64,000 nucleotides of DNA from Pseudolysinimonas kribbensis (lineage in GTDB: Bacteria > Actinomycetota > Actinomycetes > Actinomycetales > Microbacteriaceae), in contig NZ_BSVB01000001.1 in NCBI RefSeq assembly GCF_030161895.1, positions 1,116,001-1,180,000 on the forward strand, in the 5' to 3' direction. Position numbers and translations under genes: made by a program. Below are positions 9,344 through 18,263 of the stretch, one piece after another. Every line of letters starts with the position of its first letter. Position 1 is the stretch's first letter. The notes below the pieces were generated by a model, which worked only from the letters and a program-made list of their open reading frames with translations, did no database searches and was not told where the DNA came from.

Positions 9344-10106
9344 GCCGCCGTCGTCCCCTGCGCCTGCGCCTGTGCGACCAGCCACTCCTCGAATGTCACC
9401 GTGCCGAGCCGCGCGCCGGGCTTCGGCAGGATCGTGCCGTCGCGCAGCGCGCGTCCGAACCCTCCCGGCAGCGGCACGGCGAGCACCGGCGTGCCCCGGC
9501 CGATGGCACGCAGGTAGCGGCGCACCATGTCGGGCATCGACTCGATCCGCGGACCGGCGAGCTCGCGGTCCAGACCCCGCGGGGCGCCCTCGGCGATCTC
9601 GACGATGACGGTGGCGACTTCGGCGGCCGCGATCGGCTGAGCACGCATCGACGGGCACACGACGAACGGCCCGACCTGCATGCGCTGGGCCATCTGCACG
9701 GCGAACTCGTGGAACTGGGCGGCCCGCAGCAGCGACCATCCGCCGCCCGAGGCCATCACGAGCTCCTCCTGCCGCGCCTTGCCCGCGTAGTAGCCGTGCG
9801 GCGCCTCCGGGACACCGATGATCGACAGCGCCACATGATGACGGACGCCGCGCTCGCGCTCGGCCGCGAGCAGCCGCGTCGTCGTCGCCTCGAAGAACGC
9901 GATCGCGGGCTTCGCGGCGCTCGTCGCGGTCGAGGCGACGTCGATGACGGCATCCACGCCCTCCAGTGCGGCGGCGAGACCCGTGCCCGCCATCAGGTCG
10001 ACCCCGGTCGAACGGGCGAGCACCACCGGCTCGTGACCTCGCTCCCGCACGACGCGCGTCACGTGCGCGCCGACCATGCCGGTCCCCCGGCCACCGCGAT
10101 CCTCAT
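9340..10106 (-). CDS. NmrA-like NAD(P)H-binding protein (frame break at codon 8)
   Basis: Starts ATG AGG ATC GCG GTG GCC at 10106, breaks in the GGGGG of the GGTG dinucleotide loop, then continues MVGAHVTRVVRERGHEPVVLARS. Later segments GVDAVIDVAST, HHVALSIIGV, YYAGKARQEELV and GWSLLRAAQFHEF fit atypical SDR proteins of the NmrA/SDR_a5 group, which bind NAD(P)H and either reduce a substrate or sense redox state. One added base gives 256 codons. Middle gene of a three-gene set divergent from the ECF41 sigma gene; it matches the oxidoreductase member of the usual ECF41 partner genes. Confidence 0.75.
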
Positions 10107-10119
10107 CGGCCGGCCTCCG

Positions 10120-10554
10120 TCACGCTCGCGTCCATGACCCGATCCTCCCCCGGCGCCGGCTCGGCGGCAGCAGGAGCAGCCCGAGCACGAGCGACAGGCC
10201 GAGGCTGACGACGTTGCCGATCCGGTCGAGCGCCGACCCCTGGAGGTGCAGCACGTGGTAGCCGAAGTGCAGCACGCCGAAGACGCTCCAGGCCAGTCCC
10301 ACCACGCGACCCGGCGCCGCGGTGCGCGCGACGATCGCCGCGAGGCTCGCCGCGGCGAGGGCCAGGTAGAGCGATCCGACGTCGCGGATCAGGTGCTCGT
10401 CGTAGGCGCCCGCGGCATCCACCCAGTGCAGGCCGAATCCGGGGAAGGAGTCGTAGAAGGCGCGGGGCGCGATCTCGGCCCACAACCCGACGAAGAGCCC
10501 GAGCGCTACCGTGACCGCCAGCACGATGCGGCGGAATGATGTGTTCATGCCCAT
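10120..10554 (-). CDS. Small membrane protein (DUF4345-like)
   Basis: About 144 residues with four hydrophobic helices: RIVLAVTVALGLFVGLWAEI, then LYLALAAASLAAIVA, VVGLAWSVFGVLHFGYHVLH and VSLGLSLVLGLLLL, ending in an Arg-rich tail. APRAFYDSFPGFG and the His-rich FGVLHFGYHVLH are notable. Two ATGs (10554 and 10548) could start it and neither has a ribosome site, while a probable ECF41 promoter ends right at them, so it may be leaderless. An alternative end at 10103 would need a frame change. First gene of the likely sigma-controlled operon. Confidence 0.6.
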   Translation of the reverse strand: MGMNTSFRRIVLAVTVALGLFVGLWAEIAPRAFYDSFPGFGLHWVDAAGAYDEHLIRDVGSLYLALAAASLAAIVARTAAPGRVVGLAWSVFGVLHFGYHVLHLQGSALDRIGNVVSLGLSLVLGLLLLPPSRRRGRIGSWTRA

Positions 10555-10584
10555 CACGACGACGCAGCACCCCGGAGTGTGAGG
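10555..10584 (-). promoter_or_regulatory. Candidate ECF41-type promoter
   Basis: On the minus strand CCTCACA (10578-10584) is followed after 16 bases by CGTC (10558-10561). The published ECF41 consensus, from memory, is TGTCACA and CGTC at about this spacing. The start point would fall at the first ATG of the membrane-protein gene. It lies in the 32-base gap between that gene and the sigma gene. Confidence 0.5.
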
Positions 10585-10586
10585 CC

Positions 10587-11504
10587 ATGAGCGGGAACGC
10601 CGAGATCGACGGCGAGGTCCTCGGCGAGCGGCGGCATCTGCTGTCGCTGGCGTTCCGGATGCTCGGCACGATCGCCGAGGCCGAGGACGCGGTGCAGGAG
10701 ACCTACGCACGGTGGTACCGGATGTCGCCCGCCGAGCGCGACGCCATCGAATCCCCCGTGGGCTGGCTCACCCGCGTCGCGAGCCGGGTCTGCCTCGACG
10801 TGCTCGGTTCGGCGCGCGCCCGTCGCGAGCGTTACGTCGGTCCCTGGCTGCCCGAGCCCGTGCCTCCGGGGACGTTCACGGAGTCGCTCGGCACCGCGTC
10901 GGCGGTCGTCGACCCGCTCGACCGGGTGAGCCTCGACGAGTCGGTCAGCACGGCGCTGCTCATCGTGCTCGAGACGATGACGCCCGCCGAGCGGGTGGCG
11001 TTCGTGCTGCACGACGTGTTCGCCATGCCGTTCGACGAGATCGCCGAGGTCGTCGGCCGGTCTCCAGCGGCGTGCCGGCAGCTGGCGGCGACCGCCCGCC
11101 GCCGGGTGAGCGACCATCGCCGTCAGCAGGTGCCGCGGGCGGAGCACGACCGGGTCGTGCGGGCGTTCGCGGCCGCGACGCAGCGCGGCGACCTCGCCGG
11201 CCTCGTGGCCGTGCTCGACCCGGATGCCGTGCTGCGCGCCGACGGCGGGGGCGTGGTGAGCGCCGCTCGCAATCCGGTGCTCGGGGCGGAGCGCGTCGCA
11301 CGGTTCCTGCTCGGGCTCGGCGAGAAGTTCCCGCAGATCGAGGTGCTGCCGCAGGACACCCCCGACGGCCTCGGCTTCGTGATGTGGGACGAGGGCCGGA
11401 TCGTCGCGGTCGTCACGGCCGCGGTCGCCGGCGGGCGCATCGCGGAGCTGCGCATGATGCGCAATCCCGAGAAGCTGACGCTCTGGAACGAGCTGCCGGC
11501 CTGA
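10587..11504 (+). CDS. ECF41-family RNA polymerase sigma factor
   Basis: 305 residues. Regions sigma2 (LSLAFRMLGTIAEAEDAVQETYARW) and sigma4 (MTPAERVAFVLHDVFAMPFDEIAEVVGRS) are followed by a SnoaL-like C-terminal domain. The three ECF41 marks are present: WLPEP at 87-91, DGGG at 219-222 and NPEKL at 293-297. In this family the C-terminal domain regulates the sigma factor in place of an anti-sigma protein. The frame is open further upstream, but the ATG at 10587 is where homology begins. Target genes are usually the neighbouring oxidoreductase and epimerase genes, matching the divergent set here. Confidence 0.92.
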   Translation: MSGNAEIDGEVLGERRHLLSLAFRMLGTIAEAEDAVQETYARWYRMSPAERDAIESPVGWLTRVASRVCLDVLGSARARRERYVGPWLPEPVPPGTFTESLGTASAVVDPLDRVSLDESVSTALLIVLETMTPAERVAFVLHDVFAMPFDEIAEVVGRSPAACRQLAATARRRVSDHRRQQVPRAEHDRVVRAFAAATQRGDLAGLVAVLDPDAVLRADGGGVVSAARNPVLGAERVARFLLGLGEKFPQIEVLPQDTPDGLGFVMWDEGRIVAVVTAAVAGGRIAELRMMRNPEKLTLWNELPA

Positions 11505-11520
11505 ACCGCGCGCTCCCGCG

Positions 11521-11576
11521 CCTCCCGCCGGGAGGGATGGAGGAACGCCGCGGGAAAGAAACCGGGCGTCCCTCCC
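11521..11576. terminator. Possible terminator hairpins in the 11505-11738 gap
   Basis: CCTCCC-gcc-GGGAGG (11521-11535) follows the sigma gene, and GGGAGGGA (11530-11537) can instead pair with TCCCTCCC (11569-11576). There is no clear T-run, so termination is only suggested. The rest of the 234-base gap shows nothing recognisable apart from a TTCGCGAA palindrome near 11698. Confidence 0.3.
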
Positions 11577-11738
11577 GCGGTCGGCGACCCCCGGTCGCGC
11601 CCCGCGGAGCCGTGACCCCAGACAGGGTCCCCCTGATTCCGGCTCACCCACGTGCTTACCGTCCGGCGTGCCCGCGCGCAACCTTTCGCGATGGAAAGTT
11701 CGCGAACATACAGGCCGTTCGCCGCCGCACCGAGCCGC

Positions 11739-12668
11739 TCAGCGCCGGCGGATGGTGCCCGTCGTGCCCGCCAGCGCGCGCAGCACCGCCGGGCGCAGCA
11801 CGAACCACGCGGCCACCATGACCGCGACGGTGGCGGCGAACACGATCGCGCCGGCCCAGCTCGCGTCGTCGCGCACCGCGTACACGTGGTTGAGGTTGCG
11901 CAGCGCCCCCGTGGCGAGCACGAGGAACACGTGCACGACGATGAACGCCAGGAACAGCACCATGACGGCGACGTGGATGCGCCGCGCCACGCGGATCGGG
12001 AAGACGCGGTCGAGCGGGCGCAGGCGCACCGTGAATCCGGGTGTGAGCCGGATGCCGGTGAGGATCGCCGCCGGGGCGAGCACGAAGATCACCACCCCGT
12101 AGCTGATCAGCTGCAGGGCGTTGTAGTTGGTCCAGCCGTCGTCGGCCGGCCAGTGCAGCGACGCGTACTGCAGGAGAGCCGAGACGGCATTGGGCACGGC
12201 ATCCCAGTGCACCGGGATCACGCGCACCCATTGGCCGGTCACGAACAGCAGCACGTAGAAGATCGCACCGTTCAGGATCAGCAGCGCGTCGAGGGCGAGG
12301 TGGAACCACACCTGCAGGCCGATCCGCACGGGCTGGCCCGCGGTGCGGATGCGACCGTCGTTGCGCCGGACCCAGAACGTGTCGGGGCGACCGGCGTACC
12401 GGATGCTCCAGCCGCTGCGCACGATGAACAGCAGCAGGAACGCGGTCAGGCCGTGCTGCCACGCCAGCCAGGCGGGGAAGCCGACCGGCGTCCAGTCCGG
12501 CAGCGCGGAGGTGCCCGGGAACGCCGTGAGGAAGGCATGACCGGCGTCCGAGTCGCGGATCGCCTGCGCCGCGACCACGACGAGCACCGCGGCGACCGCG
12601 GCGGCGGGCACGATCCAGAGCAGATGGAGCAGACGGCGCCGGGCGGGCGCCGCACCGGATGCGCTCAC
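11739..12668 (-). CDS. Cytochrome b/b6-type membrane protein
   Basis: About 309 residues with roughly six membrane helices: LLHLLWIVPAAAVAAVLVVV, then AWQHGLTAFLLLFIVRSGW, FHLALDALLILNGAIFYVLLF, LISYGVVIFVLAPAAI, IHVAVMVLFLAFIVVHVFLVL and a last one near the C-terminus. His residues in WQHG, WFHLAL, RRIHVAV and VVHVF fit heme b ligation in cytochrome b561-like proteins. The GTG start overlaps the stop of the enoyl-CoA hydratase gene (GTGA), tying it to the fatty-acyl operon, where it might carry electrons from an acyl-CoA dehydrogenase. That role is inference. Confidence 0.72.
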   Translation of the reverse strand: MSASGAAPARRRLLHLLWIVPAAAVAAVLVVVAAQAIRDSDAGHAFLTAFPGTSALPDWTPVGFPAWLAWQHGLTAFLLLFIVRSGWSIRYAGRPDTFWVRRNDGRIRTAGQPVRIGLQVWFHLALDALLILNGAIFYVLLFVTGQWVRVIPVHWDAVPNAVSALLQYASLHWPADDGWTNYNALQLISYGVVIFVLAPAAILTGIRLTPGFTVRLRPLDRVFPIRVARRIHVAVMVLFLAFIVVHVFLVLATGALRNLNHVYAVRDDASWAGAIVFAATVAVMVAAWFVLRPAVLRALAGTTGTIRRR

Positions 12669-13441
12669 CGGTGCTCGATGTCCGGCGGTCGCTTCTGCAG
12701 GAAGGCCGCCATGCCCTCCTTCTGGTCGTGCAGCGCGAACATCGCGCCGAACGCGCGGCGCTCGAAGCGCAGGCCCTCGGCGAGGGTCGTCTCCTGCGCG
12801 ACGTTGACGGCCTCTTTGGCGGCGTAGACGACCGGGAGCGAGCGGGAGGCGATCGCCTGCGCCACCTCGAGCGCGGTGGCGAGCAGCTGATCGGCGGGCA
12901 CGACCCGGGCGACGAGGCCGGCGGCGAGCGCCTCGGCGGCGTCGATGCGGCGCCCGGTGAGCACCATGTCCATCGCGAGCGCCTTGCCGACGGCGCGCGT
13001 GAGACGCTGCGTGCCGCCGAGGCCCGGGATGACGCCGAGCGCGAGCTCCGGCTGGCCGAACTGGGCGGTGTCGGCCGCGATGATGAGGTCGCAGAGCATG
13101 GCGAGCTCGCAGCCGCCGCCGAGCGCGTAACCGGCGACCGCGGCGATGAGCGGCGTGCGCAGCGCCGGCACGCGCTGCCACTCGGCGAACTGGCCGTGCA
13201 CGGCGAAGTGCGCGTAGTCGAGCGAGGCCATCTCGGCGATGTCGGCGCCGGCGGCGAACGCGCGATCCGACCCGGTGAGCACGATCGCGCCGATGCCGTC
13301 GTCGGCATCGAGTGTCTCGAGCTCGTCGACCAGGGCGGTGATGAGCCCGCTGTCGAGAGCGTTGAGCACCTCGGGCCGGTCGAGGGTGAGGAGCGCCACA
13401 CGGCCGCGCCGCTCGACGCGGACGGGGGTCTCGCCGGGCAT
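12665..13441 (-). CDS. Enoyl-CoA hydratase
   Basis: 258 residues of the crotonase fold. AFAAGADIAEMA forms the first part of the oxyanion hole, YALGGGCELAMLCD holds the first catalytic Glu and PELALGVIPGLGGTQRL the second, so it should hydrate trans-2-enoyl-CoA. ATG 13441 is a clean start four bases after the upstream hydrolase gene ends. It works with the thiolase and the hydroxyacyl-CoA hydrolase of the same operon in fatty-acid or branched-chain amino-acid breakdown. Confidence 0.92.
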   Translation of the reverse strand: MPGETPVRVERRGRVALLTLDRPEVLNALDSGLITALVDELETLDADDGIGAIVLTGSDRAFAAGADIAEMASLDYAHFAVHGQFAEWQRVPALRTPLIAAVAGYALGGGCELAMLCDLIIAADTAQFGQPELALGVIPGLGGTQRLTRAVGKALAMDMVLTGRRIDAAEALAAGLVARVVPADQLLATALEVAQAIASRSLPVVYAAKEAVNVAQETTLAEGLRFERRAFGAMFALHDQKEGMAAFLQKRPPDIEHR

Positions 13442-13445
13442 GCCG

Positions 13446-14532
13446 TCAGCCTACCGGCGAGCCGTCGCCCGTCCCGAGGTCCTGACCGAGGTCGAGCTCC
13501 GGGTCGACGGGCGCGAACGCAGCGGTCACGACGGCCGAGTCGACCTCGGCGAGCGAGGCGGGGTTCCAGCGCGGCGAGCGGTCCTTGTCGATGACCTGCG
13601 CCCGGATGCCTTCCGCGAAATCGGGCCAGCGCAGCGCATGCAGGCCCACGCGGTAGTCGCGCCGCAGCGCGTCGTCGAGCGTCGGCTCGGTGGCGGCGAT
13701 CCGGAGCGCGCGCAGGGTCACGGCGAGCGCGGTGGGTGAGCGGGTCTCGATCACCGCCGCGGCGGTTCGGGCGGGCTCGTCGCCGGAACGCAGCCGCTCG
13801 AGGATCGCGGCGACGTCGTCGCCCGCATAGGCCTCGTCGATCCAGTCGCGCTGCGCGAGCAGCTCGGAGGCGGGCGGCGCCTCGGCGACGGCGGCGATCG
13901 CGGCATCCGCGTCCGTCGCCTCGAGGGCGGCGGCCACCTCGGCCAGGCGCACGGACGGCACGAACGCGTCCGCCATCCCGAGCGCGATCGCGTCGGCGCC
14001 CGAGAACATGCCGCCGGTGAGGGCGGCGTGGGTGCCGAGCTCCCCGGCGCGCGCGCGAGCAGCCGCGTGCCCCCGACATCCGGGACGAAGCCGATCCCGG
14101 TCTCGGGCATCCCGATGCGGGTGCGCTCGGTGACGACCCGGTGCGAGCCGTGGGCCGAGATGCCGACGCCGCCGCCCAGCACGATGCCGTCCATGAACGC
14201 GACGTAGGGCTTCGGATAGTGCGCGATGGCCGCGTTCATGCGGTACTCGGCGCGCCAGAACGCGGCCGCCGCGTCGGTGCCGTCGACGGCGGAGCGGTAC
14301 ATGCCGACGATGTCGCCGCCCGCGCAGAGGCCGCGCTCGCCCGCACCGCTCACGAGCACGGTCGCGACCGCGTCGTCGTCCGCCCAGTCGGCCAGGGTCG
14401 CCGACACCGCGTCGACCATCCCCGGTCGAGCGCGTTGATGACGCGCGGGCGATTGAGCGTGATGACGCCGAGCCGGCCGCGGCGCTCGACGAGCACCGTG
14501 GGGTCGGGCTCCGTGGCGTCGGAATCGCTCAC
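13446..14532 (-). CDS. 3-hydroxyisobutyryl-CoA hydrolase-like protein (two frame breaks)
   Basis: Crotonase-fold hydrolase: GVITLNRPRVINALD, a break in GGGG near 14420, then MVDAVSATLADW, GAGERGLCAGGDIVGMYR, YPKPYVAFMDGIVLGGGVGIS and GMPETGIGFVPDVGGTRLLAR. A second break near 14051 leads to LGTHAALTGGMFSGADAIALG and a C-terminal region with IRAQVIDKDRSPRWNPASL, characteristic of HIBYL-CoA hydrolases of valine catabolism. Two added bases give 363 codons. GTG start overlaps the thiolase stop (GTGA). Confidence 0.85.
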
Positions 14533-15719
14533 GCGACGCGCTCCACGATGGTGGCGTTCGCCATCCCGCCGCCCTCGCACATGGTCTGCAGGCCGAAGCG
14601 CGCGCCGCGCTCGTCGAGCACGTCGAGCAGCGTGCCGAGCAGCTTGGTGCCGGAGGCGCCGAGCGGATGCCCGTTCGCGATCGCGCCGCCGTGCACGTTG
14701 ACGCGCTCGGGGTCGGCGCCCGTCTCGCGCTGCCACGCCAGCACCACCGACGCGAACGCCTCGTTGACCTCGAACACGTCGATGTCGCCCAGCGCGATGC
14801 CCGCACCCTCGAGCACCTTGCGCGTCGCCGGGATGACGCCGGTGAGCATCAGCAGCGGATCGTCGCCCACCACCGAGAACGCGCGCACGACCGCACGCGG
14901 ACGCATCCCGAGCCGCTCGGCCAGCCCGCGCTCCATGACGAGCGCGGCGGACGCGCCGTCGGAGATCTGGGAGGCGTTGCCGGCCGTGACGACCCAGCCG
15001 AGCTCCGGATGCCGAGCCGCGAGCTCCTCGGTGCGGAACGCGGGCGCGAGGCCGGCCAGCGACTCCACGGAGCTGCCCGGCCGGATGCCCTCGTCGCGCG
15101 TCGCGAGCTCGGCGGTGCGTCCGTCGCCGCGATCGACCGACGTCGGCACGATACCCGTCGGGGATGCCGCGACCGCCCGCGCGTGCGACCCGGCAGCATA
15201 GGCGTCGAGCTCCGTGCGCGTCAGCCGCCACCGCGCGGCGATCAGCTCGGCCGAGATCCCCTGGGGAACCAGGCCGCCGGCGTCGGCGAACCGTCTCGCG
15301 ACGTCGGGACCTGTCGCGTCGGCGCCCTGCACCGCCGAGAACATCGGCACCCGTGACATCGACTCGACGCCCGCGGCGACCGCGACGTCGTACGCGCCGG
15401 CCATGACGCCCTGCGCCGCGAAGTGCAGCGCCTGCTGCGACGAGCCGCACTGCCGGTCGATGCTGACCGCCGGAACGGCCACCGGCCACCCGGCGGCGAG
15501 TACGGCGTTGCGCGCGACGTTCATCGACTGCTCGCCGGCCTGCGTGACGCAGCCGACGATGACGTCGTCGATCGTCGCCGGGTCGACGCCGGTCCGCTCC
15601 GCGAGCGCCCGCAGCACGTGCGCGAGCAGGTCGACCGGATGCCAGCCCGACAGCATCCCGCCCGCCTTGCCCTTGCCGATCGGCGTGCGGACGACGTCGA
15701 CGATGACCGCTTCGCGCAT
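14529..15719 (-). CDS. Acetyl-CoA C-acyltransferase (thiolase)
   Basis: 396 residues with the complete thiolase set: nucleophile Cys91 in DRQCGSSQQA, VFEVNEAFASV, GGAIANGHPLGASG with the catalytic His, and CEGGGMANA with the second Cys near the end. It cleaves 3-ketoacyl-CoA to acetyl-CoA and a shortened acyl-CoA (or the reverse). ATG 15719 fits the family start (REAVIVDVVRTPIGK). First gene of the acyl-CoA operon running to 11739. Confidence 0.93.
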   Translation of the reverse strand: MREAVIVDVVRTPIGKGKAGGMLSGWHPVDLLAHVLRALAERTGVDPATIDDVIVGCVTQAGEQSMNVARNAVLAAGWPVAVPAVSIDRQCGSSQQALHFAAQGVMAGAYDVAVAAGVESMSRVPMFSAVQGADATGPDVARRFADAGGLVPQGISAELIAARWRLTRTELDAYAAGSHARAVAASPTGIVPTSVDRGDGRTAELATRDEGIRPGSSVESLAGLAPAFRTEELAARHPELGWVVTAGNASQISDGASAALVMERGLAERLGMRPRAVVRAFSVVGDDPLLMLTGVIPATRKVLEGAGIALGDIDVFEVNEAFASVVLAWQRETGADPERVNVHGGAIANGHPLGASGTKLLGTLLDVLDERGARFGLQTMCEGGGMANATIVERVA

Positions 15720-15783
15720 GCCCCCATCCTCGTCCCCGCACCCGAGCGGGTCGAGGAGCGGCTGCCGAACTCGGGCGGGGGCT

Positions 15784-16815
15784 TCAGGACTTCGCCGCGA
15801 GGTGCTCCCGCATCGCCGGGATCACGGTCTCGCCGTAGACGCGCAGCGTCTCCTCCTTGGAGTCGTGCTGCAGGTACCCCGCGAAGTGGTCGACGCCGAT
15901 CGCCTGCAGCTGCTTCAGCTTGGCGATGTGCTCGTCGGCCGTGCCGAGCAGGCAGAACCGGTCGACGATCTCGTCGGGCACGAAGTCGACATGGTCGTTC
16001 TCGGCCTTGCCGTGCGAGTTGTAGTCGTAGCCCGTGCGGCCTTTGATGTAGTCCACGAGCACCTCGGGAAAGTCGGCGTGCTCCCCGTACCGCATCACGA
16101 CGTCGTGCACGTGGTTGCCGACCATGCCGCCGAACCAGCGGGTCTGGTCGCGCATGTGATCCCGGTCGTCGCCGATGTAGAACGGCGCGGCGACGCAGAA
16201 CTTCACCGCATCCGGATCGCGCCCCGCGGCCTCGGCGGCCTCGCGCACCTTGCCGATCATCCATTTCGCCACGTCGATGTCAGCCAGCTGCAGGATGTAG
16301 CCGTCGCCGACCTCACCCGCGAGCTTGAGCGCCTGCGGCCCGTAGGCGGCGACCCACACCTCGACCTCGCTGCCGGTCGACCACGGGAAGCGCAGCGTCG
16401 CGTCGTGGTACTCGACGGCGCGGCTGTTGGCGAGCTCCCGGATGACGTGGATCGCCTCCCGCAGCTCGGCCAGCGTCGTCGGGTGGCCGTTCGTGACGCG
16501 CACGGCGGAGTCACCGCGCCCGATCCCGATCACGGTGCGGTTGCCGTACATCTCGTTGAGCGTCGCGAACACCGATGCCGTGACGGTCCAGTCGCGCGTC
16601 GCCGGGTTGGTGACGAACGGGCCCACCTTGATGCGCTGGGTCTCGGCGAGGATCCGGCTGTAGATGACGTACGGCTCCTGCCAGAGCAGGTGCGAGTCGA
16701 AGGTCCAGACGTTGCTGAACCCGTGCTGCTCCGCCAGCTTCGCGAGCGCGACGGCGCGCGAGGCGGGCGGGTCGGTCTGCAGGACGGCGCCGAACGTCAT
16801 CGAGGAGCTGGCCAT
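15784..16815 (-). CDS. LLM-class (F420/flavin-dependent) oxidoreductase of the pyrimidine cluster
   Basis: 343 residues of the bacterial luciferase-like TIM barrel: GAVLQTDPPASRAVALAKLAEQ, ILAETQRIKVGPFVTNP, VIGIGRGDSAVRVTN and VEVWVAAYGPQALKLAGEVGDGY. The family resembles a group of putative F420-dependent enzymes known to sit beside dihydropyrimidinase genes. The frame runs on from upstream, but ATG 16815 gives the family start and is 11 bases after the dihydropyrimidinase stop. Likely redox step in pyrimidine or hydantoin breakdown; substrate not proven. Confidence 0.85.
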   Translation of the reverse strand: MASSSMTFGAVLQTDPPASRAVALAKLAEQHGFSNVWTFDSHLLWQEPYVIYSRILAETQRIKVGPFVTNPATRDWTVTASVFATLNEMYGNRTVIGIGRGDSAVRVTNGHPTTLAELREAIHVIRELANSRAVEYHDATLRFPWSTGSEVEVWVAAYGPQALKLAGEVGDGYILQLADIDVAKWMIGKVREAAEAAGRDPDAVKFCVAAPFYIGDDRDHMRDQTRWFGGMVGNHVHDVVMRYGEHADFPEVLVDYIKGRTGYDYNSHGKAENDHVDFVPDEIVDRFCLLGTADEHIAKLKQLQAIGVDHFAGYLQHDSKEETLRVYGETVIPAMREHLAAKS

Positions 16816-16826
16816 GGTCCCGTCCC

Positions 16827-18263
16827 TCAGATCAGGTACTGCGACAGGCCGCGCTTGATGTACCGGCCGTCGCCCTTGGAGCCGACGTAGCCGGTCTCGT
16901 CGACGATCACCTTGCCGCGCGAGAGCACGGTGTCGACGTGGCCGTCGATCTCGAAGCCCTCCCAGGCCGAGTAGTCCATGTTCATGTGGTGCGTGGCATC
17001 CACCCCGATCGTCGTGTGCCCGTTCGGGTCGTAGACGACGAGGTCGGCGTCGGCGCCGGGCTGGATGACGCCCTTGCGCCCGTACATGCCGAACATGCGC
17101 GCGGGGGTCGTCGACGTGATCTCGACGAAGCGCTCGAGCGTCAACCGGCCGTCGACGACGCCCTGGTAGAGCAGGTCCATGCGGTGCTCGACCGAGCCGA
17201 TGCCGTTCGGGATCTTGGAGAAGTCGCCCAGCCCCATGTCCTTCTGCCCCTTCATGCAGAACGGGCAGTGGTCGGTCGAGACCATCTGGATGTCGTTGGT
17301 GCGCAGCGCCTGCCACATGTGGTCCTGGTGCCCGTCGGCCCGCGCGCGCAGCGGCGTCGAGCAGACCCATTTGGCCCCCTCGAAGTCGCCCCACTCGTCG
17401 CTCCGCGCGCCGAGCTGCTCCTCGAGCGAGAGGTAGAGGTACTGCGGGCAGGTCTCGCCGAACACGTTGAGACCGAAGTCGCGGGCGGCCGCGATCTGCG
17501 CGACCGCCTGCTTGGCGCTGACGTGCACGACGTAGAGCGGGACGCCGGTGAGGTGGGCGATCATGATCGCGCGGTGGGTGGCCTCCTCCTCCGCCTGCCA
17601 CGGACGCGTGGTGCCGTGGAAGAACGGGGTCGTCTCGCCGCGGGCGAGGGCCTGCTGCACGAGCACGTCGATGATCCCGCCGTTCTCGGCGTGCATCATC
17701 ATCATCGCGCCGTTCGACGCGCCCTTTTGGAACGCCCGCAGGATCTGGCCGTCGTCGCTCAGGAACACGCCCTTGTACGCCATGAAGAGCTTGAAGCTCG
17801 TGACGCCCTCGTCGATGAGCTCGTCCATCGCGGTGAGGCTGGCATCCTGCACGTCGCTCAGGATCTGGTGGAACCCGTAGTCGATCGCGCAGTTGCCGGC
17901 GGCCTTCTCGTGCCAGAGCCGGTACTGGTCGAGGACGTTCTGGTCGGGGTACTGCACGACGAAGTCGACGATCGTCGTCGTGCCGCCCCACGCCGCCGCG
18001 CGTGTTCCGGTCTCGAACGTGTCGGAGGCGTTGGTGCCGCCGAACGGCATCTCCATGTGCGTGTGCGCGTCGATGCCGCCCGGGAACACGTATTTTCCGG
18101 TCGCGTCGACCACCCGGTCGACGCTCGCGCGCAGGTCGCTGCCGAGCAGGCTCGAGCCGGGCTGCAGCACCGCCGCGATCTGCTCGCCGTCGACGAGCAC
18201 GTCGGCCGCCCCGCGCCCGGTCGAGGAGACGACCGTGCCGCCGGCGATGAGGGTCGTGGCCAT
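16827..18263 (-). CDS. Dihydropyrimidinase / D-hydantoinase
   Basis: 478 residues of the cyclic amidohydrolase family that opens dihydrouracil to N-carbamoyl-beta-alanine with two Zn ions. Visible ligands: His67 and His69 in DAHTHMEMP, carbamylated Lys158 in SFKLFMAYKG, His in MMMHAENGG and YVVHVSAKQ, and Asp in VSTDHCPFC. Its ATG at 18263 shares one base with the stop of the beta-ureidopropionase gene (TGATG), so the two steps of the pathway are coupled. Confidence 0.94.
   Translation of the reverse strand: MATTLIAGGTVVSSTGRGAADVLVDGEQIAAVLQPGSSLLGSDLRASVDRVVDATGKYVFPGGIDAHTHMEMPFGGTNASDTFETGTRAAAWGGTTTIVDFVVQYPDQNVLDQYRLWHEKAAGNCAIDYGFHQILSDVQDASLTAMDELIDEGVTSFKLFMAYKGVFLSDDGQILRAFQKGASNGAMMMMHAENGGIIDVLVQQALARGETTPFFHGTTRPWQAEEEATHRAIMIAHLTGVPLYVVHVSAKQAVAQIAAARDFGLNVFGETCPQYLYLSLEEQLGARSDEWGDFEGAKWVCSTPLRARADGHQDHMWQALRTNDIQMVSTDHCPFCMKGQKDMGLGDFSKIPNGIGSVEHRMDLLYQGVVDGRLTLERFVEITSTTPARMFGMYGRKGVIQPGADADLVVYDPNGHTTIGVDATHHMNMDYSAWEGFEIDGHVDTVLSRGKVIVDETGYVGSKGDGRYIKRGLSQYLI

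Noticed and set aside
15720-15783. A terminator after the LLM oxidoreductase gene (CCCGAG and CTCGGG arms)
   Set aside because: The stem is short with a long loop and no T-run, so it is not listed as a feature.
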